From Chryseobacterium gleum (GTDB taxonomy: Bacteria > Bacteroidota > Bacteroidia > Flavobacteriales_F > PHOS-HE28), in the NCBI GenBank assembly GCA_945872795.1, contig CAMCAZ010000005.1, positions 22,999 to 86,998 on the forward strand: a DNA stretch of 64,000 nt, written 5' to 3'. A model generated the notes under the pieces. It saw only the letters and a program-made list of their open reading frames with translations. It did not search any database and had not been told where the DNA came from. Of this stretch, positions 57,124 through 64,000 are shown piece by piece (position 1 is the stretch's first letter; each line of letters begins with the position of its first letter). A program made the position numbers and the translations under genes.

Positions 57124-58344
57124 ATGAGCTCCTCCAGTGATCTGCTGAAACAACTGGCCCGCGATGTGGCCATGATGCCCCAGGAACAGGTGATGGCCGT
57201 GGGGCGCCGGAAGAAGAGCCTCTTCATCGGCATTCCGAAGGAGATCATCTACCAGGAGCACCGCGTGCCCCTGACCCCCTCGGCCGTCGCCGTGCTGGTG
57301 GGGCGCGGGCACGAGATCATCATCCAGCGCGGCGCCGGTGAGCCCGCCCAGTGGCAGGACAATGACTACAGCGAGGCCGGCGCCATGGTGGTGGACAGCC
57401 CCGAGGAGGTCTTCAAGGCGGATATGATCCTGAAGGTGGCACCGCCCACGCATGCCGAGATCGAGATGCTGCGCCACAAGCAGATCCTGGTCTCCGCCCT
57501 GCAGCTCACCGTGCAGCCCAAGGACACCCTGAAGCGCATGATGGAGAAGCGCATGACCGCCGTGGCCTGGGACTTCATCAAGGACCGCGAGGGCATCTAT
57601 CCCATCATCCGCGCCATGGGTGAGATCGCCGGCAACACCTCCATCATGGTGGCCAGCGAATACCTCAGCGCCGACAAGGGCGGCCCCGGCCTCATGCTCG
57701 GCGGCATCAGCGGCGTGGCACCGGCCGAGGTGGTGATCATCGGCGCCGGTACCGTGGGCGAGTTCGCCACCCGCGCCGCGCTGGGCCTGGGCGCCAGCGT
57801 GAAGGTCTTCGACAAGAGCATCTACCGCCTGCGCCGTTTGCAGAACGACCTGGGCCAACGCATCTGGACCTCCGTGATCCAGCCCGAGGAACTGAAGAAG
57901 GCCCTGAGCCATGCCGATGTCGCCATCGGTGCCCTGCGTCCCGAACAAGGCCGCACCCCCATGGTGGTGACCGAGGAGATGGTGAAGGAGATGAAGAACG
58001 GCAGCGTCATCGTGGACGTCAGCATCGACCGCGGCGGCTGCTTCGAGACCAGCGAGGTCACCACCCACACCGACCCCGTCTTCAAGAAGTACGGCGTGCT
58101 GCACTACGGCGTGCCCAACATCGCCAGCCGCGTACCCCGCACCGCCAGCACCGCCCTCAGCAACATCTTCGGCCCCATGCTCCTGCACATGGGCGAGGTC
58201 GGCGGCTTCGAGGACCTCATCAAACAGGACCTCGGCGTGCGCCATGGCGTCTACTGCTACAACGGCACCGTCACCAGCCCCATCCTCGGTGAGGCCTTCA
58301 AGCTTCCCTACAAGGACTTGGATATTCTGCTGGCCGCTTTTTAG
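57124..58344 (+). CDS. ald: Alanine dehydrogenase
   Basis: FIGIPKEIIYQEHRVPLTPSAVAVLVGRGHEI, VVIIGAGTVGEFATRAALGLGASVKVFDKS, DVSIDRGGCFETSEVTTH, PNIASRVPRTAS. Confidence 0.93.
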   Translation: MSSSSDLLKQLARDVAMMPQEQVMAVGRRKKSLFIGIPKEIIYQEHRVPLTPSAVAVLVGRGHEIIIQRGAGEPAQWQDNDYSEAGAMVVDSPEEVFKADMILKVAPPTHAEIEMLRHKQILVSALQLTVQPKDTLKRMMEKRMTAVAWDFIKDREGIYPIIRAMGEIAGNTSIMVASEYLSADKGGPGLMLGGISGVAPAEVVIIGAGTVGEFATRAALGLGASVKVFDKSIYRLRRLQNDLGQRIWTSVIQPEELKKALSHADVAIGALRPEQGRTPMVVTEEMVKEMKNGSVIVDVSIDRGGCFETSEVTTHTDPVFKKYGVLHYGVPNIASRVPRTASTALSNIFGPMLLHMGEVGGFEDLIKQDLGVRHGVYCYNGTVTSPILGEAFKLPYKDLDILLAAF

Positions 58345-58390
58345 GATCGGACGTACAGATGATCGGCAGTGTCCGGGGAATATCGAAGGA

Positions 58391-58575
58391 ACACCGGCTG
58401 CGACCCCTCCGGGGTCGTATTTCTGGCGTTGATGCCAGAGCTAGATGCTGTGACCCCTCCGGGGTCATCCAACCGGAGACGCATTGTCCCGACCCCGGAG
58501 GGGTCACAGCATGTAGCCCGAAGGGCGTTGAACGGCGCGTTGGATCTTCGACCCCGGAGGGGTCGCAGCCGGTGT
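58391..58575. repeat. Nested palindromic repeat cluster (four copies of GACCCCTCCGGGGTC in two inverted pairs)
   Basis: Cores at 58401-58417, 58451-58467, 58490-58506, 58549-58565; outer pair is a 27-bp perfect IR (58391-58417/58549-58575), inner pair about 22 bp. Confidence 0.9.
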
Positions 58576-58829
58576 ATTGCATGCCACTGGGAATGGATGC
58601 CCATTCTACCACGACCTTGTTCTTCGCTATACTGCAGCCACAATTCATGTCGGTGTCGCAGTTTTCCCGGGACACCACTGATCGGAAGATCGGATCACGG
58701 GACGATCGATGGCCTCAACAATGGTTCACCATCAAGACCATCCTCCGACCCTATCTATCGTTTTCACCATTCCACCCGCGAACGGCATTTCCATTTTCTG
58801 ATCGTCTGACCTTCTGATCCCCTCCCCCC

Positions 58830-59213
58830 ATGGATCTCCAGCGCCGCCTCACCCTCTACCTCTTCGGACTCCTCATCGGCGGTGGCATGGCCTACTGGAT
58901 CTATGGCCAGCGACTGACCAGTGGCGCGTGGCTGCCCGAGAACAAGACCAAGCAGCGGCTGGAAAGCACCCTGCTGCGCAGTACCCCTGCGGCGGATAAG
59001 GACCTTGCCACCTGGCCCGCCGACCTGGAGAGCGTGCGCAAGAGCATCGCCACGGCAACGGTGTCCTTCAAGGAGAGCATCCGCCGAAACGACAGCATCT
59101 ACTACGCCCTCGACGGCACGGTGAACGGACGCGATGCGCGTTTCGTGATCGTGGGCCTGCGCGATTTCGACCGCGACAGCACCGCCACGCTCTGGAGCCT
59201 GCGCGCCCGCTGA
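58830..59213 (+). CDS. Hypothetical membrane-anchored protein
   Basis: MDLQRRLTLYLFGLLIGGGMAYWIYGQRLTSGAWLPENKTKQRLESTLLRS; one TM helix; located between ald and prodh with good spacing. Confidence 0.75.
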   Translation: MDLQRRLTLYLFGLLIGGGMAYWIYGQRLTSGAWLPENKTKQRLESTLLRSTPAADKDLATWPADLESVRKSIATATVSFKESIRRNDSIYYALDGTVNGRDARFVIVGLRDFDRDSTATLWSLRAR

Positions 59214-59220
59214 GCCCTGC

Positions 59221-59328
59221 TTACATCCGGTAGGTGTAGGCCTCCTCCACCTCCTTGTCGTTCAGCGCAGTAGCTCGAAACAAGGGTGATCGAGGGTCCT
59301 GGAACACAATGCTCCAGAGGGGAGCTTC
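59221..59328 (-). pseudogene. Possible C-terminal remnant of an unidentified gene, or frameshifted tail
   Basis: Open minus-strand frame ...EAPLWSIVFQDPRSPLFRATALNDKEVEEAYTYRM* directly downstream of the prodh stop. Confidence 0.25.
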
Positions 59329-60535
59329 ACCCCTTCCTCCTCTTCCGTTCCGCCAGCAGCAGCCCCAGTTCGCGGCCCGTCTGGCCTTTTACGCTGGTGT
59401 TCTCTGCCGCGCGGCGGATGAGGTAGGGCAGCACCTCGCGCACCGGGCCGTAGGGCACGTACTTGGCCACGCGGTAGTGCGCGGCGGCCAGGTTGTAGCT
59501 GATGTGGTCGCTCATGCCCAGCAGCTGCGCGAAGCAGATGCGCGGGTCGTGGTGGACGATGCCCCGCTCGTGCATCAGGCGGGCCAGCAGCAGCGAGCTC
59601 TGCTCATTGTGCGTGCCGGCCATGAAGGCGATGTGCTCCACATGCTCCAGGCAGTAAAGCAGCGCGGCATCGTAGTCGCGGTCCACCGCCGCCTTGTCCG
59701 CGTGGATGGGAGAGGGGTAGCCCTGTTCGGCGGCACGTTCGCGTTCCTTCTCCATGTAGGCGCCGCGCACCAGCTTCAGGCCCAGGTGGTAGTTGCCCGC
59801 CACGGCCCGCGCGTGGCTCGCCTTCACGTAGGCCAGGCGGTCGTGCCGGTACAGCTGGGCGGTGTTGTACAGCAGCGCCCGCTGGCGGTTGTAGCGCGCC
59901 ATCATCTCCTCCACCAGCGTGTCGATGGCGGGTTGCAGCCAGCTCTCCTCGGCATCCACCAGCAGGGGCACGTCGGCATCCTGCGCGGCCTTGCACAGGC
60001 GCACCAGGCGCTGCTGCACGCGCTGCCACTCGGCCTCCTCGGCGGTGCCCAGCGCCTTGCCCGCGCTCACATCCGCCAGCAGTTGCGTGCGGCTGATGCC
60101 CGTGGGCTTGAACACGCAGAAGGGGATGTCTTTGCGCTCGCCCGCCACGGCGATGGTGCGCAGCACCTCGAACACGGTATCGTCCAGCGCCGCCTCATCG
60201 TCCTGCCCCTCCACGCTGTGGTCCAGGATGGTGCCGATGCCGCTGCGGTCCAGCCGGGCCGCCGTGCGCAGGCTCTCCTCTATGGTCTCGCCCCCGCAGA
60301 ACTGCTTGAAGATGGTGGCCTTGATCAGCCCCTTGATGGGCAGGTGCAGCGCGATGGCCGCCCGCGTGGCCGCCTGCCCCAGGCCGGAGAGCGTGGGATT
60401 GCCGATGAGGCGGAACAGCCACGTGGCCCGCCACAGGTCCGCCGTGCTCTTGTCCGCGAAGGCGATCCGCGTGTCGTGCAGGTCGGGCAGCGCTGTGGCG
60501 CTCGGGGGGGGCTGGGGGTCGGCGGTGGGCCGCAT
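59327..60535 (-). CDS. Proline dehydrogenase family protein
   Basis: LIKATIFKQFCGGETIEESL, LDHSVEGQDDE, FCVFKPTG, VPLLVDAEESWLQPAID, YNTAQLYRHDRLAYV, KLVRGAYMEKERERA, MAGTHNEQSS, QLLGMSDHISYNLA. Confidence 0.95.
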   Translation of the reverse strand: MRPTADPQPPPSATALPDLHDTRIAFADKSTADLWRATWLFRLIGNPTLSGLGQAATRAAIALHLPIKGLIKATIFKQFCGGETIEESLRTAARLDRSGIGTILDHSVEGQDDEAALDDTVFEVLRTIAVAGERKDIPFCVFKPTGISRTQLLADVSAGKALGTAEEAEWQRVQQRLVRLCKAAQDADVPLLVDAEESWLQPAIDTLVEEMMARYNRQRALLYNTAQLYRHDRLAYVKASHARAVAGNYHLGLKLVRGAYMEKERERAAEQGYPSPIHADKAAVDRDYDAALLYCLEHVEHIAFMAGTHNEQSSLLLARLMHERGIVHHDPRICFAQLLGMSDHISYNLAAAHYRVAKYVPYGPVREVLPYLIRRAAENTSVKGQTGRELGLLLAERKRRKG

Positions 60536-60611
60536 GCGGGGGCGCCGGGGCGCGGGCTGGGGTGGGTGCCCGTTCCTTCGTTCCTTTGGGTCCGGGCGGC
60601 GGTGGGGCGCC

Positions 60612-60619
60612 CAAAATTA
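60612..60619 (-). promoter_or_regulatory. Candidate -7 box (TAnnTTTG) for the proline dehydrogenase gene
   Basis: TAATTTTG on the minus strand, 76 nt upstream of start 60535. Confidence 0.35.
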
Positions 60620-60622
60620 ACA

Positions 60623-61720
60623 ATGGCCGAGGACCCGACGATGCTGCACACCGTGGATGCCGGGGGACACCCCGTGGTGCTGGGCCCCCAGGCCCTGGCC
60701 CAGCTGCAACGCCAGCTGCTACAGCTGGAGCGACCCGCCGTGCACATCCTGGGCGACGAGAACACCCTGCGCCACTGCCTGCCGGAACTGCTGGCCCATG
60801 TGCCCGCCCTGCGCAAGGCCACCACGCTCTCCGTGCCCGCCGGCGAGGGTAGCAAGGGCCTGCCCGTGTGCCAGGCCGTGTGGCAGCACTTGGCGGACCA
60901 TGCCGCCGACCGCCGCACGCTGCTGCTCTGCCTGGGCGGCGGCGTGGTCAGCGACCTCGGCGGCTTCGTGGCCTCCACCTACAAGCGCGGCATCCGCTGC
61001 ATCCACGTGCCCACCACCCTGCTCGCCATGGTCGATGCGGCCATCGGCGGCAAGACCGGCGTGGACCTCGGCGGGGTCAAGAACATCGTGGGCACCTTCC
61101 ATGATCCGCTCTGCGTGTACCTCCACGTGCCCTTCCTGCGCAGCCTGGGCAAGCGCGAACTGCTCAACGGCCTGGCGGAGATGATCAAGCACGGCCTGGT
61201 GCACGATGCCGCCCACTGGGAGGCCATCGCCGATGCGCCCCTGCACGATATCGATGCCCTCGCACCCCTCATCGCGGAGAGCGCCGCCATCAAGGCCGCC
61301 ATCGTGGCGCAGGACCCGCGCGAGGCCGGGCCCCGCAAGCTCCTCAACTTCGGCCACACCATCGGCCACGGCATCGAGGCCTTCTCCTGGGAAAGCCCCC
61401 AGCGCGCCCTGCTCCACGGCGAGGCCGTCGCCATCGGCATGCTCTGCGCCGCCTACATCAGCTGGCGCAGCGGCCTGCTGCCCCGTGAAGCCAATGACCG
61501 CATCGCCGCCCAGCTCCGCGCCCTCTACCGCCCCTTCGAGCTGGCACAGACCGACGCCCACCGCATCGTCCAGCTCATGCGCAACGACAAGAAGAACGTC
61601 GGCGACGAGTTCCGCTTCACCCTCCTCACCGCCATCGGCCAGGGCCGCGTGGATGTCCCCGTCAGCGCCGCCCAGGTGCAGGAAGCGGTGGAGTATTATA
61701 GGTTGTTGGTGAGAGAATAG
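60623..61720 (+). CDS. aroB: 3-dehydroquinate synthase
   Basis: True start MAEDPTMLHTV at 60623; LCLGGGVVSDLGGFVASTYKRGIRCIHVPTTLLAMVDAAIGGKTGVDLGGVKNIVGTFHDP; LNFGHTIGHGIEA; MRNDKKNVGDEFRFTLL. Confidence 0.96.
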   Translation: MAEDPTMLHTVDAGGHPVVLGPQALAQLQRQLLQLERPAVHILGDENTLRHCLPELLAHVPALRKATTLSVPAGEGSKGLPVCQAVWQHLADHAADRRTLLLCLGGGVVSDLGGFVASTYKRGIRCIHVPTTLLAMVDAAIGGKTGVDLGGVKNIVGTFHDPLCVYLHVPFLRSLGKRELLNGLAEMIKHGLVHDAAHWEAIADAPLHDIDALAPLIAESAAIKAAIVAQDPREAGPRKLLNFGHTIGHGIEAFSWESPQRALLHGEAVAIGMLCAAYISWRSGLLPREANDRIAAQLRALYRPFELAQTDAHRIVQLMRNDKKNVGDEFRFTLLTAIGQGRVDVPVSAAQVQEAVEYYRLLVRE

Positions 61721-61725
61721 GTGAT

Positions 61726-61798
61726 GGCATCCCGCTGGGGCGGGACAGGTCGTGCCCATATGCTCATGTGGGCATCCCGCTGGGCGGGACAGGTCGTG
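61726..61798. repeat. Two direct copies of a hairpin-containing 28/29-nt repeat after aroB
   Basis: ggcatcccgctggggcgggacaggtcgtg (61726-61754) and ggcatcccgctgggcgggacaggtcgtg (61771-61798); each holds TCCCGC..GCGGGA. Confidence 0.85.
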
Positions 61799-61971
61799 GA
61801 CATGGAATGCGCGCTACTGGGTAGGTGGGTACGCTTTATGAGGGTTCATGCGAAGGGTAGGCTCCTCGTGGAGAGATGCTGCCCAGGCTCGGTACGTCGT
61901 GTTTTGGCGCAGCGATGCATCAAGATTCGCATACCTGTACCATCAGGTCCGGCCTGAACCGACAAACACGG

Positions 61972-62847
61972 ATGACAATGAAAGGGACTTGGATCCTATG
62001 CGGGATGGTCATGATGAGCGGTTGCAGTGACTCCAAGCTACGGAACGAGGCCACGATGGCGTCCACGGAGTTCTTTTCCGCCATCAAGAACGGCGACACG
62101 GAGCGTGCTGGGAACTTGTACGCAGGATTCGGGGAATTGCCTTCGTACTTCAAGAGCGATTCTATCAGCGTTCGTGAGGTAATTGTCATGGATACACTGG
62201 TGGTCAGCAAGGTCAGGAACTTCTTTACCAACCTGGCTGGCAAGAAGTCGGTACGGGACATCGACCTGTACTTCGTCCGGGAGAAGGACAACCCATTGGT
62301 GCTGGTGGATTCAAAGGGCATGTCAGACTTCAAGGAGAATGAGGACCACCAGTTCGCGGTCTCCACGGGATGCATCGATACCCGATCGGATACGCTTGAC
62401 CAGCGCATGTGTGAGCGGCTCAAGTTGGCGAACGACCTGATGGTCGCCAAGGCGGTGGACCTGTGGAAGGAGCTCAGGCTTGGCTGTGTGGTGGACAACT
62501 GGAGTTGGGAATCCGGCTATGCAGGTTCGGCGAACGGCAAGGGCATTGTGGTGAACAACACCACGTACCGGATACCGCGTGTTAAGTACAAGATCACCTA
62601 CAAGGACCGTGCGGGCAGCATGATCACCACGGATGATGGGTACGTGACCTACGACGCGCTGGTGCCATTGGGCAGCAGGTCCTTCACATTCTACACCAGC
62701 TATGTGGGCAATGCGCATACAGCAAGCATCGAGCTGGTGTTCGATGACGAACTGCTGATGGACTGCGTGAAGATGGCGAAATGGACCGGCAGCGAATGCG
62801 CGGAGTTCCTGGCAGCAAAGGATGCAGGGCAAGCAGAAACGGAGTAG
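61972..62847 (+). CDS. Hypothetical lipoprotein
   Basis: Lipoprotein signal MTMKGTWILCGMVMMSGCSDSK; no family recognised; start could also be 61978. Confidence 0.7.
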   Translation: MTMKGTWILCGMVMMSGCSDSKLRNEATMASTEFFSAIKNGDTERAGNLYAGFGELPSYFKSDSISVREVIVMDTLVVSKVRNFFTNLAGKKSVRDIDLYFVREKDNPLVLVDSKGMSDFKENEDHQFAVSTGCIDTRSDTLDQRMCERLKLANDLMVAKAVDLWKELRLGCVVDNWSWESGYAGSANGKGIVVNNTTYRIPRVKYKITYKDRAGSMITTDDGYVTYDALVPLGSRSFTFYTSYVGNAHTASIELVFDDELLMDCVKMAKWTGSECAEFLAAKDAGQAETE

Positions 62848-62957
62848 GGCGACACATCCAGAAGAGAGCGCCTTACAGGTCTGGGGCAGGATCCCTACGG
62901 AAGACCTTGGGAAGGCATGAAGAACTCAATGAGCATTCGCATAAGCAGGGTAGGGTA

Positions 62958-63182
62958 TCACTCCTTCGCCACCACCGTATCATACAGCCCGTAATGCGTC
63001 AGCCCCTCATGGCTCTCAATCCCTGTGTAGCGTAAGGACGCATCCTCGTATCGGCGGAACGCGAACACGTTGAAGAACTCCACCCAGAAGGGCTTGGCGT
63101 CCGCCTCCTCATTGTGTGCATCGGCCTATTGCTTGGCAAAGCGCGTGGCGCGGGTGCGGATCTCTCGGCGGGATAGTGGCAT
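62958..63182 (-). pseudogene. Decayed N-terminus of an MmeI/type IIG-like class I DNA methyltransferase
   Basis: Minus strand: MPLSRREIRTRATRFAKQ*ADAHNEEADAKPFWVEFFNVFAFRRYEDASLRYTGIESHEGLTHYGLYDTVVAKE*; in-frame TAG at codon 19; only about the first 42 codons resemble the methyltransferase N-terminus. Confidence 0.6.
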
Positions 63183-63262
63183 GGCTGGAAAATTAAGTAT
63201 TCAACAACGACAGAATTTGCCGTGGTTCCAGTTCCATCTTTATGCGGTGACGAGCAGACCCC

Positions 63263-64000
63263 ATGCGTAAAGTAGCCTATCTCCTTGGTGCCGGTGCCAG
63301 CGCTCAGCGACTCCCGGTGATTGCTTCCATGTCGGCAGTGATCTTGGAGCAGGTCGAGTGGTTAAAGAATGAAGTGCGCACCATGGCCTTAGGTCCGGCG
63401 GGTTCCATTGCGGAACTGAACGGTAAGCTTGATAAGTATCTCGGTGCCTTGGACGACCTCGCCGTTGAATCGGTCAAATACGTGTCCGTGGACACCTATG
63501 CTCGGTGGCTCAGTAACGATCGGAAGCTCAGCGAGATCAAGGCAGCGCTCTCCACCTTCTTCGCCATTGAGCAATTCCGGAAAGGATATGACCCACGCTA
63601 CGAATCATTCGTGAGCACCCTGCTGGACCATGACGAGAAGGCGATCAACAAGGATGCCGTAATTCTTACTTGGAACTACGACCAGCATCTGGCGCAGGTG
63701 CTGAAACGAGCGACCGGTTCATCCTCTGTCAGGGATGTGATGCGCCAGCATTCCATCACCACCCTGCATCGGTTGCAGAAAATGAACATCACGGATTATC
63801 ACGTCTTACACTTGAATGGGATAGCGGGTATGTACGGTAGAGGTACGGACCACCCCATTCTTGACCGCTATGAGCCCGGTTCACTGACTGCCTCCAACCT
63901 GAATGTATGGTTGAGTCAGTTTGAGCTCTTGAGCCAGGAACGTTATACCTCCAGCGATTCGCCGACCAACTTGATGTGTTATACCTGGGAGGCGCCCGAT
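63263..64000 (+). CDS. SIR2-like domain protein (5' part; truncated by window edge)
   Basis: Reading from ATG 63263: MRKVAYLLGAGASAQRLPVIASMSAVILEQ...AVILTWNYDQHLAQVLKRA...DYHVLHLNGIAGMYGRG...; N-terminal GAGAS and downstream TWNYD fit SIR2-like (SIR2_2) proteins. Open for 246 codons to the window end; absent from the ORF track. Confidence 0.72.
   Translation, partial: MRKVAYLLGAGASAQRLPVIASMSAVILEQVEWLKNEVRTMALGPAGSIAELNGKLDKYLGALDDLAVESVKYVSVDTYARWLSNDRKLSEIKAALSTFFAIEQFRKGYDPRYESFVSTLLDHDEKAINKDAVILTWNYDQHLAQVLKRATGSSSVRDVMRQHSITTLHRLQKMNITDYHVLHLNGIAGMYGRGTDHPILDRYEPGSLTASNLNVWLSQFELLSQERYTSSDSPTNLMCYTWEAPD

Noticed and set aside
56629-58245. 538-aa minus-strand ORF opposite tsaE/ald
   Set aside because: Antisense shadow ORF of two conserved genes.
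58391-58575. CRISPR array
   Set aside because: Only four repeat copies, in inverted pairs with uneven spacing, and no cas genes in the window.
58359-58817. Overlapping plus-strand ORFs (152 and 146 aa) across the palindrome cluster
   Set aside because: Frames stay open only because the GC-rich repeats lack stops; the translations simply repeat (e.g. RPRRGRS, DPSGV); no domain.
59255-61720. 821-aa plus-strand ORF
   Set aside because: Its first ~450 codons are antisense to a clear proline dehydrogenase; only the part from 60623 is real (aroB). Artefact of high G+C with few stops.

Overview
High-GC Bacteroidota (Flavobacteriales-like) chromosomal window, mostly core genome, about 48 protein-coding genes. 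No rRNA, tRNA or CRISPR array recognised. Main blocks: (1) a type IX secretion / gliding locus: gldJ, porP/sprF-like, porU, porV, flanked by murF, ispF, a DUF4956+VTC pair, cdd and the PDH genes pdhA/pdhC; (2) recG, pheT, ppa, a T9SS-secreted repeat/PKD protein and hutU; (3) a K+ uptake pair (TrkA/TrkH) and a large DUF3352-like/beta-propeller protein; (4) a small surface-polysaccharide cassette (glycosyltransferase, flippase, two tandem Wzz-like proteins, O-antigen ligase); (5) a lipid A cluster (lpxD-like, efp, lpxA, lpxC/fabZ, lpxD); (6) porX, tsaE, ald, a proline dehydrogenase and aroB. Two edge genes are missing from the supplied ORF track because they run off the window: anmK (1-861, minus) and a SIR2-like gene (63263-64000, plus). 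The SIR2-like gene sits next to a decayed MmeI-type DNA methyltransferase N-terminus, so the right edge looks like the start of an accessory/defence island. The best non-coding signals are: two matching ECF-sigma-type promoters (upstream of ppa and of the T9SS-secreted protein), a 185-bp nested palindrome after ald, a 164-bp element with 20-bp perfect terminal inverted repeats that supplies the stop codon of an SDR gene, and several other structured intergenic elements. All calls come from reading the sequence; no database search was possible.
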